Assembly: GCF_002735705.1 (NCBI RefSeq)
Contig: NZ_PDZL01000013.1
Location: 104,079-168,078 of the forward strand
DNA length: 64,000 bases
Direction of reading: 5' to 3'
Source of the DNA: Janthinobacterium sp. BJB426
GTDB taxonomy: Bacteria > Pseudomonadota > Gammaproteobacteria > Burkholderiales > Burkholderiaceae_D
The position numbers were made by a program, and so were the translations under genes. Shown one piece after another: positions 44,169 through 53,158 of the stretch. The notes beneath the pieces were generated by a model that worked only from the letters and a program-made list of their open reading frames with translations, was not told the DNA's origin and searched no databases. How positions within the stretch are numbered: the stretch's first letter is position 1; each line of letters opens with the position of its first letter.

Positions 44169-45558
44169 GCCGGTCGAACTGGCAGCCATGAAGATCGGCG
44201 CTGTCGTGGCGCCGGCCGGGCATGGAAAAACAGAAATCATCGCCAAGGTCGCGGCGTTGGGCCGGCGCGCCTTGATCCTGACGCACACCCATGCGGGCGT
44301 GCATGCCATACGCAGCCGCCTAAAGCGGCTGGGCATCTCCCATCATGCGATGGCGGTCGACACCATCGCTGGCTGGTGCATGCGGTATGCCAACGCCTTT
44401 CCTGGAGTGGCAAAGCCACCGGAAGGCATGCCAAAGAATGGAGGCGAATGGGATCAGCTTTATCGCGGGACCATTTTGGCGCTCATGGTGCAAGCGGTGC
44501 GGGACGTCGTTGCCTCCTCATACGACAAGATCCTGATCGACGAGTATCAAGACTGCAATTTGTTGCAGCATGAGCTCGCCGTCGCCTTATCGGACATCGT
44601 CCCTACGCTCATCTTTGGCGATCCGATGCAGGGGATTTTCGAGTTTGCCGGCGCCACGCTGAGCTGGGAAGGCCAAATCCATGGGAGCTTTCCCTTTGCC
44701 GGAAGTTTGGAAACTCCGCACCGCTGGAACGAAAAGAATCCTGAGTTGGGCATTTGGATCGCGGAGACTCGTGAAAAGCTCATGGCGGGCGAGCCCATCG
44801 ATCTGGCCGATGGCCCCATCACATTCCGGCAAACGGACGATGTCTTTGACATGGGCCTGTTCTTCGATGGCATCGACGCCAGGGACGGCACGCAGGCCGC
44901 CATCCATTGCAGGAAAGGGACCTGCTACCAATTGGCTAGAGCGACCAGTGGTGGCTTCCAAGCCATCGAAGAAATGGCGGCCGGTAGGCTGCAAAGCTTC
45001 GCCGAGGCTTGGGATTCGTCGCCAGACAACGCCGGACGACTGGCCGCAGTCAAAAGTTTGATCAACGAATGCGTCCACAAAAAACAAGCCAAGGAAGGAG
45101 ATGCGCCCGATCTCGAAGACGAAGCCGTCGCCGCAGAGATGAACGCCATCGCCAAAACGCTCGGCGATGGAACTGGAGCGGTATCGCTGAGGAAGTTGTT
45201 CGGATTGGCGCGCAAGCGTTCACTCTGGAGAATCTTCCGCGGTGAAATCTGGCGAGATACAGAGCGAGCGATCGCCGAACTGGAATCTAGTCGCTGCGAA
45301 ACCATGGCCGAGGCCGCCGCCAATATTCGACAACGAATGACCAATTCAGGCAGGCGCTTGCCAACTCGAACAGTCTCCACGCCACTCCTGCTGAAAGGGC
45401 TGGAATTTGATCATGTTGTAATCCCGAACGCAGCACATTTTGCGAACGAGGACACCGCCCAAGCAAAGCTTTTCTACGTGGCGATCTCACGAGCAACAAG
45501 AACACTAACGATCGCGTCCTCCAATCGGCTCTTGAAATTTCCTAAGCCAAAAGTTTGA
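44161..45558 (+). CDS. UvrD-like helicase, GajB-like
   Basis: A 465-aa superfamily 1A helicase from the ATG at 44161. Motifs in order: Walker A A-P-A-G20-H-G-K-T24, Ia ILTHTHAGV, II ILIDEYQD, III FGDPMQGIFEFAGA, IV-V KGLEFDHVVIPN and VI FYVAISRATRTL. It is short for a UvrD protein (about 720 aa) but close to GajB (about 490 aa). Coupling to an OLD nuclease gene by an 8-nt overlap supports a Gabija-like pair. GajB is thought to sense or recruit DNA ends. Confidence 0.85.
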   Translation: MPEPVELAAMKIGAVVAPAGHGKTEIIAKVAALGRRALILTHTHAGVHAIRSRLKRLGISHHAMAVDTIAGWCMRYANAFPGVAKPPEGMPKNGGEWDQLYRGTILALMVQAVRDVVASSYDKILIDEYQDCNLLQHELAVALSDIVPTLIFGDPMQGIFEFAGATLSWEGQIHGSFPFAGSLETPHRWNEKNPELGIWIAETREKLMAGEPIDLADGPITFRQTDDVFDMGLFFDGIDARDGTQAAIHCRKGTCYQLARATSGGFQAIEEMAAGRLQSFAEAWDSSPDNAGRLAAVKSLINECVHKKQAKEGDAPDLEDEAVAAEMNAIAKTLGDGTGAVSLRKLFGLARKRSLWRIFRGEIWRDTERAIAELESSRCETMAEAAANIRQRMTNSGRRLPTRTVSTPLLLKGLEFDHVVIPNAAHFANEDTAQAKLFYVAISRATRTLTIASSNRLLKFPKPKV

Positions 45559-45670
45559 TTAAGGCGACTTTAAAATGAGAGTTGGTAAAAAAATAGTCTC
45601 TACGCAAAGGCCGCCGTTCGCATAGGCCCGGACGTTCCAGACAAGAGGCTCGATTATTGCGCAGGCCCTG

Positions 45671-46390
45671 CTAGATAGCCTTCTCTGAGAGCCTTTTTGC
45701 TTTCTCTTCCTTGATTCTTTTGTGGAGCGAAACCAATGTATTGTAAATAGCACGCTGCGCGCCATCTTCATCAATATATCGAGCTTCCTCAAAGTAGGTC
45801 CCTTGCTTCACCATTTTCTTGAATAGTTCATCGCGTTGCGACTCCGGGATGCCAGCCTGCTCACATAATTCATCGAACGGGCTTGACGCTCCAGTGAGCG
45901 CAACGATTTCCGAGCCTCGCAACGGCGCTTCAAGCATCACCTCCCCTTGCCCATCTGTAAAGTTGAAAAGGGCGTAGGCATGCTCACCAGACCGATCGCG
46001 GTAGGACTCGGCGGCAATCCGAAAAGCCTCACACTCCCAAAGGGCAGACACGTTCAATACAACCTCGGATGGTTCCGGACGATGTCGAAAAATCGCGCCC
46101 GAGACAGCCCCCGGCATGAACTTTCCGTTGAAGCGCTCAGCAAACTGACGTTTTGTCGTCCAGCTTACCAAACCTTCACCCTTGCTATCCGCCAAGATAA
46201 TCTCGGCCAGCTCGCCCTTGTGGAGGAATCGCTTCCGATAGCAGACCTCAGCAACCGACCTGAACTCCATGGGCAGTTGCGCCGCGCATGACTGAAGGTT
46301 CGCTGCGAGCGTTGAGCGCAGGACCCTGTCATCGCGCCAGCCTTTTTGCCAGGCGCCCAATGCATCGAAGAGTTTGTCGGTGAAGGTCAT
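45671..46390 (-). CDS. Hypothetical protein, partner of the caspase-like gene
   Basis: A 239-aa soluble protein from the ATG at 46390, with AAGGAA upstream (the frame is open to 46588 without protein character). It opens with helices (FTDKLFDALGAWQKGWRD) and ends in a lysine-rich coiled helix (LHKRIKEEKAKRLSEKA). No catalytic motif is visible. It is convergent with the helicase gene and on the same strand as the caspase-like gene 364 bp upstream. The family is unknown; it could be a substrate or effector of that peptidase. Confidence 0.6.
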   Translation of the reverse strand: MTFTDKLFDALGAWQKGWRDDRVLRSTLAANLQSCAAQLPMEFRSVAEVCYRKRFLHKGELAEIILADSKGEGLVSWTTKRQFAERFNGKFMPGAVSGAIFRHRPEPSEVVLNVSALWECEAFRIAAESYRDRSGEHAYALFNFTDGQGEVMLEAPLRGSEIVALTGASSPFDELCEQAGIPESQRDELFKKMVKQGTYFEEARYIDEDGAQRAIYNTLVSLHKRIKEEKAKRLSEKAI

Positions 46391-46754
46391 CGAATTCCTT
46401 AATAAAAAGCGTTGTATGAAGCGGACGGCCCAACGACGTAGGCCGCCCAATGAAACAATCCAGCATTCGGCAAATTTAAAATATGCGTTCACGAAATATC
46501 GCCGGGTGGCCCCTGAACAAAATCTAGCTGGATTGAGGTCAGCGATTGCTTTCGGCATGCCACGGCGATGCTGGCAAAGGTCTTGCAAGAACTACGCAGC
46601 CAGCAAGAGACTATCACTAGAGCAGATCACGGCAGGCAGAGCGAGCAGAGTCAATCGTCATGGCTGCTCATGGTGTTCAACAAAATTTGTGAAGGACGCT
46701 CATCACATCGGAGGCGTGTCCAAAGTCGCCGCGATGGTGAAACAGCCCTCGAAA
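46391..46754. other. Gene-free stretch
   Basis: I see no supported gene, hairpin array or repeat in these 364 bp. A few short frames have no ribosome site or protein character. Confidence 0.4.
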
Positions 46755-47735
46755 CTACGTTTCCGTGTCGGCTGCAGCCACGTTGACGGCAGGCGACCTA
46801 AACGCAACCGTTCCATCCTGATTACGAGGCTTTTCAAATTTTGGATTGTTGAGAACTATCACCCGATATCCCATCCTCTCCGGCGATTCATCAACAATTT
46901 GATATTTGCTGCCAACCACACGTTGCATATAGGGGATAGTGTCGAACTCACTCAAACTGATATTGAGCTCGCCGGGAATGAGCAAGCAAGCTGTTGAGGT
47001 GATATATTCAATTTGGTTTTTTTGGCTTCGCAAAACGCAGTGGACGTTCGCCAATCCGTTGTGCGAGCGAAAGGACTCAATAACGAAAAACTCCTTGGCC
47101 TGGACAGGAGCAGCCAACTGGTTCATAGCGTCCGGAGGATAAAACGTTCCATCTGGCTGATGGATGCCAATGATGAAATCCACGCCATAACAATCCCGGT
47201 AGCGTTGATTGTCATTGTAAGTATGGGCAAGGGCACGAATAGCAATCAACGAGACGCCATTTTCCAATGTCCTTCGAAGCTCGGCTAGAATTTTTTCGGA
47301 GTGGTCGACACGAACTGCGACCAATGGGCCGACCACAATCGGGACTCCCGTTTGGCCTTTGCTGACGATGCCGCCAACCATTGATGCCGCCGCCGGGAAA
47401 GCCCCCCAGCAAACATCCAAATAAATCACAAGATTTTCCGGAAGTGTTTTGAAATGGTCTCTGAATAAGTCTAGGCTGATCCTTTCGCCATTTCCAGCGA
47501 TTAACTCGGTTCCTGTCCTCTCCTCTCCGTGCGCGCGTATGACCAACAAGTTGACCACGTTCTCCGCCGAATCATGCGCCTCTTTCCCGAATAAGTGGCG
47601 AACGGCCTGCGTGAGCGCCGGACCAAATTGAGCGCTTCCTTCAAAGGAAAAGCGCGCATTCATTTCGTCGCTTGTTTTCCTCGGACGACCTTTTGGTTCA
47701 AAGTCCTTCTGTTCGACAATTGCGCACCGTATCAT
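46755..47735 (-). CDS. Caspase-like (CHAT/C14-type) peptidase candidate
   Basis: A 326-aa protein from the ATG at 47735, with AGGGG 7 nt upstream. His69 in LLVIRAHGEE follows a hydrophobic strand, and Cys109 in LVIYLDVCWGA follows a second; the 40-residue spacing and the strand-H-G / strand-D-x-C pattern are those of the caspase-like fold used by CHAT proteases. A third strand VPIVVGPLVAVRV and ALAHTYNDNQ follow. The C-terminal 130 residues are unassigned. Such peptidases act in several abortive-infection systems. It diverges from an SMC-like ATPase pseudogene across the second 19-bp element. Confidence 0.6.
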   Translation of the reverse strand: MIRCAIVEQKDFEPKGRPRKTSDEMNARFSFEGSAQFGPALTQAVRHLFGKEAHDSAENVVNLLVIRAHGEERTGTELIAGNGERISLDLFRDHFKTLPENLVIYLDVCWGAFPAAASMVGGIVSKGQTGVPIVVGPLVAVRVDHSEKILAELRRTLENGVSLIAIRALAHTYNDNQRYRDCYGVDFIIGIHQPDGTFYPPDAMNQLAAPVQAKEFFVIESFRSHNGLANVHCVLRSQKNQIEYITSTACLLIPGELNISLSEFDTIPYMQRVVGSKYQIVDESPERMGYRVIVLNNPKFEKPRNQDGTVAFRSPAVNVAAADTET

Positions 47736-47948
47736 TTTGCCCCTTTCTGGATTGAACATCACTACGACTGACTCAACGCATGGCTGAGCAGCTCGTGCAG
47801 AAACTTGCAGCAATCCGCGCCCTCCGGCGCTCCAACGAAGGCCATGCATCGGTCATCGTCGTCCATTCGTGCTTTGGCCCCGCCCAAGGCAGCTTGCTTC
47901 TTGGTAGCCAATGTGCGGCGCTCAATAATTGTTGCGCAAAAGCACGAC

Positions 47949-47967
47949 TATAAACTACTATTGTTTA
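47949..47967. promoter_or_regulatory. Shared 19-bp palindromic element, copy 2
   Basis: TATAAACTACTATTGTTTA is identical to 42387-42405 and again lies in a divergent gap, here between the caspase-like gene and the ATPase pseudogene. The rest of the gap 47736-48044 holds no supported gene. Confidence 0.7.
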
Positions 47968-48044
47968 AAAATAAATTTAAACTTCATGCCTCGCGTGACA
48001 CGCTCGCGATGCTATCGCAGGCAATGAACACACTAAGGAGCAGC

Positions 48045-49127
48045 ATGGCGTCTTTGAAGCGAGATTTCGAGCAGTTCGTGGCATGGCTCCATCGGCCAGA
48101 AACACAAGCCCCGCAAGACGTTCGCCGCTTGGCCAACCTTGCGCTCAGCCAGTTTGATGGCCTGGCGCAGACATAGCGCCAACGCAGTCAGCGCTCCCTC
48201 TATTTGGTCGACTACGCGCGCAAATCGTGGGCGCAGACACCCGACGGGCCACCGGACATCCAACAAGCGGTAGCCGATGGCGCATGGCCGTGGCGCCGAT
48301 TGCGGAGCTTGACGCTCGGCCCGTTCCGAGGCTTCCGAACGCCCGAACCGTTCGACCTTCAAAAGAGAGTGATCCTATTCTATGGGCCCAACGGGAGTGG
48401 CAAAACCAGCTTCTGCGAAGGCTTGGAATATGCCCTGTTGGGCTCAGTGGAGGAAGCAGACACCAAACGCATCGAAGCTCGCGTCTACTTGACCAATACG
48501 CACGCGCGCCGATTCGATCCGCCAGCTCTTCGAGCGACCAGCCACGATAATCGAGAGGTGCCCGTCGCAGCCAACATTGACACCTTCCGATTCTGCTTCA
48601 TAGAGAAAAATCGCATCGACGCGTTCTCCCGAATAGCGGCCAAGCCACCGGGCCAACGGACGGAGTTGATCGCCACGCTATTCGGCATGGAGAAATTCAA
48701 CGAGTTCGTGGGTCATTTCAACGAGTCCATCGACCAGCAACTCACGCTGACCGGCGCCAAGCAACTTGCGTTGACGGGAAAACGAACCGCTCTGGCCTCC
48801 GACCAAGCCACGGTCAATGGCGAGGCGCAAACCTTGCTGGACCTGGCGAACGATGAGGAAGCGCTCGCTCTTACACATTCCGAGGGAAAGACTTACGCCG
48901 GACTCAAAGCGCTCATTGGATCGGCCGATGCGCCAGGCCGTCTGCAGGAGCTGGAAGGCATCCTCAACGCCGTGTCGCCCGCTGTCGTTGGTTTGACGCG
49001 CCTGGAGCTTTTAAATGGCTTTGAAGCGGCCCGCACGGAGCAAGCCGCGCTCGATGGCGTCGCCGCCAAGCTCCAAGCCCGCAGCAGCCACCGCCAGGGT
49101 CAGATCCGCCATTCGGACACAGACTGA
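48045..49127 (+). pseudogene. Decayed SbcC/SMC-like AAA ATPase
   Basis: The ATG at 48045 has AAGGAG 7 nt upstream. The frame meets a TAG at 48174-48176 and then continues in phase (SQRSLYLVDYARKSW, LTLGPFRGFR, Walker A FYGPNGSGKTSF, IEKNRIDAFS) to 49127. The Walker A and the R-G-F-R strand before it are those of AAA_23/Rad50-type ATPases. The C-terminal half with Walker B is missing. So it is both interrupted by an amber codon and truncated. The lost part may have been deleted with insertion of the AlpA/integrase segment. Confidence 0.65.
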
Positions 49128-49296
49128 TGCATTGGACGCCGTAAAAGCATACTCAGTAGATACCTAATTAGAACCACGAACGCGCGGTGCTGCCGCGCAG
49201 CGGTAGCAGTTGGACGATTCGGGGAGGGCCGGTAGGCCCACCCCGTGACGTTTTACGAGGTGGGGCGCTTCTAATTCAGCCACTATTAACTCCCAC

Positions 49297-49497
49297 TCAA
49301 GCGATTCCACGCCTAGCGTCAATACAGCGTTGTTGCCATTGAGCGATCTCCTCTGCATCCCAGGCGACGGACTTGGGGCCGATGGGAATCGGCGCTGGTA
49401 ACACACCCGCCTTCACCTTGCGCCAGATTGTGGCGCGGGACCAGCCGGTAGCCTCGATGACCGCAGGCAAGCGGAGGAATTTTTTAGTCGTGGTCAT
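49297..49497 (-). CDS. AlpA-family excisionase/regulator
   Basis: A 66-aa MerR-like winged-helix protein starting at 49497 with AAGGAG upstream. It has FLRLPAVIEATGWSRATIWRKVKAG and then AWDAEEIAQWQQRC, the AlpA layout. AlpA proteins activate integrase expression or act as directionality factors in P4-like elements. It lies 137 bp downstream of the integrase gene on the same strand. The gap 49128-49296 shows nothing. Confidence 0.88.
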   Translation of the reverse strand: MTTTKKFLRLPAVIEATGWSRATIWRKVKAGVLPAPIPIGPKSVAWDAEEIAQWQQRCIDARRGIA

Positions 49498-49633
49498 ACG
49501 ATTCTCCTTCGATTGATGAACAGCAAACAATGGAGAGTCATGCCGACTCTCCGCGATCATTCCGGCAGCCCCAGGGCTGCCGCTTGTGCATCTCGTCTAT
49601 TCCATGCGCTACAGCCCTCATACCAGCGGGCGG

Positions 49634-50500
49634 TCATCTGCCCAGATAGATGGAAGTGACCTGCTCACGTCCATGTCCCATCTCCGTCGAAATCTTCAGC
49701 CGCGCAGCTTGATCTGCGAGTTTTTGCGAAGCATCCAGCTGTCTGGAGGTCGCGCCGCCACTGGCTGGACTAGGTCGGCCAGTCAACTCGGCATAGCGCC
49801 GCTGCGCGTACTCATGGCGCAGCCCATGCACGCCATGGATACCCGCCTTGTCGCACTGCGCACGAAAGCGGTTCAACTGGTCCCGATAGCGCAACTGCGC
49901 CGGAATCAAGCTGCCTTTGCCCGCCAGCACCTTGGCCGCATCAAGTACGGCGCGCTGCTGCATGGTGGCAATCGGCACCTCCCGGTATTTGCCACCCTTG
50001 GTCCAGCTATCCTGCAGCCGCAGGATGTTCCCGCCATCGGCCCATCCCGGCTTGATCTTGATGCTTTCCTCGCGCCGCAAACCAAACGCCGCCTGCAGTT
50101 GCAGGGACATGCGCGTACAAGGATCGTTCACGCGGGCGAGCGTGTCGGCGTCGAGCACCTTCGCCTTCGAGACATTGGTGACAAACACCCGCTCCGCGAT
50201 GCCGTATTCGCCGTTGGTGCGCGCAATGATGTTCTCCTTGCCGATCTTCTCGGCCCACCAGCGCAGGGCGCTCATGCGATTCTTGATCGTTCCGGTACTG
50301 ACGCCATCCTGCTTCCACTTGTCGAGCAGCGCCGCCACATGCTTTGGTTTCAGGCTGTCCACGCTCATATGCTGGAAGCCCCGCTCCGCCAGGTCGTTGG
50401 CGCACAGGTTTAATAGGCGCTCGCGGTCGGCCTGCGTCGCAAAGCTGCCATCCCGGTTGCGGTGACACAGTTGCTTGAGCTGGTAGTTCAGGTCGCGCAT
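49634..50500 (-). CDS. Tyrosine recombinase (phage integrase)
   Basis: A 288-aa integrase from the ATG at 50500, preceded by GAAGGGATG. The N-terminal SAM-like core-binding half has KPKHVAALLDKWKQDGVSTGTIKNRMSALRWW. Catalytic residues are visible in order: Arg in FGLRREES, H-x-x-R in HGLRHEYA, His in MGHGREQV and the nucleophile Tyr in TSIYLGR. It is a different type from the P4-type integrase at 51617, so the island may be composite. It lies downstream of the hairpin-dense region in the same orientation. Confidence 0.9.
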   Translation of the reverse strand: MRDLNYQLKQLCHRNRDGSFATQADRERLLNLCANDLAERGFQHMSVDSLKPKHVAALLDKWKQDGVSTGTIKNRMSALRWWAEKIGKENIIARTNGEYGIAERVFVTNVSKAKVLDADTLARVNDPCTRMSLQLQAAFGLRREESIKIKPGWADGGNILRLQDSWTKGGKYREVPIATMQQRAVLDAAKVLAGKGSLIPAQLRYRDQLNRFRAQCDKAGIHGVHGLRHEYAQRRYAELTGRPSPASGGATSRQLDASQKLADQAARLKISTEMGHGREQVTSIYLGR

Positions 50501-50664
50501 GGCAAAGTCATCCCTTCGATCTTGGGTTTCCACATCGATGTTGCGTGGTGTAATCCTGTCTGGTAAGTGTTTCTGGCCACCCTCACTGCCTCGGCAGAAA
50601 AGGTTGAATCAAGGGCCTCGGGACACCACTCCCGTGTATGCGGTTGCTGTTACTGCCTGCCCGC

Positions 50665-51390
50665 GCCGCATGCGCGTGTGGCACCGCTGCGCGCTCCCGG
50701 GGGAAGCTGCCGCAGCGGGGACCAATCACCCAGGGTCCATGGAGTGCACATCGTGCACGGATCAACTTCTACTAATCAGCCCGTAGCGGGCAAAGGAAAT
50801 CGCAAGGCTAGCCTGCGATGAAGAGGCATCTGGCCTCGTCACTGAGCACCGTCACGCGGACGCTCTGTGCTTGCCGCCTGGGCCTATGCCGTCGGCGGCG
50901 CGTCGTCACTGGCAGCACGCCGCCAGTAACGACGCGCGCACGTAGCCATGGCATGTGACGGCATACATGCCAGCATCGCACTCGCGGTGACGATACTGGC
51001 GGCTCTGAAGCACATGCGCTGGCGGCGGCCGCGATGGCATCGCATCGCTGGCATTTCTGCTGACGGTGCGGCTTGCGGCAAAGCCATGCTGTGCTTCATA
51101 GGGTGCGCTACCTCGCGGGGTATGCGAACCAATCGGGGCAGGAGTCTTGCTCCTGTTTGAAGAAGCGCCCACCGGGCGCAATCATCCAGGCAATCCGTCT
51201 TGCGGATTGTGGGATATGTAGGCGCTGAAGGCAGCGCTTTATCGTGCCGAGATGTGCATGCTTCTGCATGGCCCGGCGATATATCTAGCAGAAACTGCTA
51301 TGTATCATGGTGGCGGGTAACGACCGCAACGCCTATGCCGCTAAGCATAGGGACATGCTCGAAGCATGCCCTCGTGGGAGCGATTCCCAC
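50665..51390 (-). ncRNA. Hairpin-dense gene-free region, candidate structured RNA
   Basis: No supported gene lies between 50501 and 51616, yet inverted repeats follow each other closely. Long stems: 50898-50937 (GCGCGTCGT...ACGACGCGC with CTGGC/GCCAG inside) and 50969-51000 (GCCAGcATCGCAC / GTGaCGATaCTGGC). Also 50665-50682, 50684-50718, 50779-50791 and 50799-50819. From 51139 to 51390 about ten stems occur: CAGGAG/CTCCTG, GCGCCC/GGGCGC, CAATCCG/CGGATTG, GCGCTG/CAGCGC, CATGC/GCATG, TAGCA/TGCTA, CCTATGC/GCATAGG, CATGCT/AGCATG, GTGGGA/TCCCAC. Strand is inferred from a promoter at 51404-51431. It could instead be a long integrase leader or palindromic DNA. Confidence 0.5.
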
Positions 51391-51403
51391 ATAAGAGAGC
51401 TTC

Positions 51404-51431
51404 ATTCTATGCCTGATATTGACGTTTGCAA
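51404..51431 (-). promoter_or_regulatory. Candidate minus-strand promoter for the hairpin region
   Basis: Read on the minus strand, TTGCAA (51426-51431) and TAGAAT (51404-51409) are 16 bp apart. Transcription would begin near 51397, just before the first hairpin at 51390. Confidence 0.45.
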
Positions 51432-51616
51432 GCGGTTCGTTTCGTCAAGTGCGCTTTTCGTAGTACACAGATTTGCGACCGGCGCGGACTGGGCTGGTGT
51501 TACTGGCATTGACCGGTAGCGTTGCAGCCCGGACAAAGGCTCAAATTGCTAGTTTATGCAATTTTTCCTTGGGGGCGGCTTGCTTGATAAGCGCATCCGT
51601 GAGGCGCAATACATAC

Positions 51617-52927
51617 TCAGACATGGTGCCCTCCTGTTCCGCCATCCCGGCTGAATTCGCCGCTGACCAGCGTTAATCTGGGCGTCTGCGGCGGCGCTCC
51701 CTTGCCGCTGACGGCATCGATATAGTCGGCCCAATCCTGCATCATCCGGCGCCGTTCCGCCAGGAACTGGGCGCGGTCATAGGCGCTGGCCACCTTGTCC
51801 TTCGGCGCATGTGCAAGTTGCCGGTCCACGACTTCATGCCGGTAGCCCAGGCGCTCCTTGATGGTGCTCATGGCCAGCGCCCGGAAGCCGTGACCGGTCA
51901 TCTTGCCCTTGTATCCCATGCGTCCAAGCGCCACCAGTATCGTGTTATTGCTGATCGGTTTTTCGTGGTCGCGCTGATTCGGGAACAGGTACTTGCTGCG
52001 GCCCGTAATCGCGTGCAGTTCGCGCAGCAGCTCCAGCGCCTGGCGCGACAGGCAAACGTGATGGTTGGTCATATCCGGATTGACGGTCAGCTTGCCGCGC
52101 TTCATGCGCTGCCATGGAATGATCCACTCGCCGCGCTCCAGGTCGATTTCACTCCAGGGCGTCTCGATCAACTCGCTGGTGCGCACAAAGCACAGCAGCA
52201 TCAGACGCAGCGCAATGCGGGTCGGCGCGAACATGCGTGCTTCGTTGCGGTCCAGAATGGTGAGAAACTGCGGCAGTTCGTCGGCATTGATGGCGGCGAA
52301 GTGTCCGGCGCGGACGGTCTTCAACACATCCTTCATATCGGTGACCAGATTACTCTCTGTGAATCCGCATTGAATCGCGTAGCTGAAAATTGACGCACAT
52401 ACCGCTTTCTGGCGATGGGCGATTTCGCTTGCGCCGCGCTCCTCGATCTTGCGCAGTGCAGCGATTACATCGAGGTGCTTGAGTTCATCGATGGGCCTGC
52501 GGCCGATGGCCGGGAAGATATCTGCCTCCAGCCGTTGCAGGACGTTCTTGGCGGTGCGCTCGCTCCAGGTCGGCACCTTGTTGGCGTGCCACTCGCGGGC
52601 AATCTTTTCAAATGTGTTGGCGGCGCGCTCTTTCAACAGTCGTTTGGCGTCGTCGCGATGCTTGGCCGGGTCGATCCCTTGCAGCACCAGGCGCCGCGCT
52701 GCCAAGCGCTTTTCACGCGCATCCTGCAACGTAATTTCCGGATAAGGACCAAACGTCAGTGCGTTCTCCTTGCCGTTGGCCTGGCGAAACTTCCAGCGCC
52801 AGATGCGAGACCCGCTCGGCATGACTTCTACGAACAGGCCGCCGCCGTCGGATAGCTTGTATGGTTTATCCTTTGGTTTGGCGTTTTTGACCTGAAGTTC
52901 GGACAGCGGTACGATGAGCTTTGCCAT
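51617..52927 (-). CDS. P4-type tyrosine integrase
   Basis: A 436-aa integrase from the ATG at 52927 with the ribosome site GGAGG. It has the DUF4102 arm-binding N-terminus (KPYKLSDGGGLFVEVMPSGSRIWRWKFR), the core-binding domain (residues about 100-180) and the catalytic part with Arg in CFVRTSELI, H-x-x-R in HGFRALAM and Tyr in ASAYDRAQFL. This family recombines into tRNA genes. It lies 231 bp from the 3' end of tRNA-Ser, its likely target. It probably mobilised the island. Confidence 0.93.
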   Translation of the reverse strand: MAKLIVPLSELQVKNAKPKDKPYKLSDGGGLFVEVMPSGSRIWRWKFRQANGKENALTFGPYPEITLQDAREKRLAARRLVLQGIDPAKHRDDAKRLLKERAANTFEKIAREWHANKVPTWSERTAKNVLQRLEADIFPAIGRRPIDELKHLDVIAALRKIEERGASEIAHRQKAVCASIFSYAIQCGFTESNLVTDMKDVLKTVRAGHFAAINADELPQFLTILDRNEARMFAPTRIALRLMLLCFVRTSELIETPWSEIDLERGEWIIPWQRMKRGKLTVNPDMTNHHVCLSRQALELLRELHAITGRSKYLFPNQRDHEKPISNNTILVALGRMGYKGKMTGHGFRALAMSTIKERLGYRHEVVDRQLAHAPKDKVASAYDRAQFLAERRRMMQDWADYIDAVSGKGAPPQTPRLTLVSGEFSRDGGTGGHHV

Positions 52928-53079
52928 GGTGGCCTCCTTCGCAAATGCGTCTGAAACCACTATAGGACAGTTATGCGGGAATGGTAGTCAAGGATGGGGG
53001 AATGCGGCCCGACGCCTTCCCTCAAAAAAGTTAGACGTACTGAAACGTCTTGGCACATTTCGAGACGCCGAAAAACGAA

Positions 53080-53113
53080 AAAACCGCTTAGAATCAAGGC
53101 TCTAAGCGGTTTT
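53080..53113 (-). terminator. Terminator downstream of tRNA-Ser
   Basis: Arms AAAACCGCTTAGA (53080-53092) and TCTAAGCGGTTTT (53101-53113) form a 13-bp stem with an 8-nt loop and a run of six T on the minus strand. It lies 45 bp after the tRNA. Confidence 0.85.
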
Positions 53114-53158
53114 TGAGGGACTTCCTGAGACGTCCTGATCTTACTTAATTACTATCCG

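Noticed and set aside
50779..50791. Terminator of a transcript entering the integrase gene
   Set aside because: The stem is short and has no T run on either strand.
51139..51390. CRISPR array or integron attC sites
   Set aside because: The stems differ in sequence from one another, and there are no repeated flanks, gene cassettes or integron-type features.
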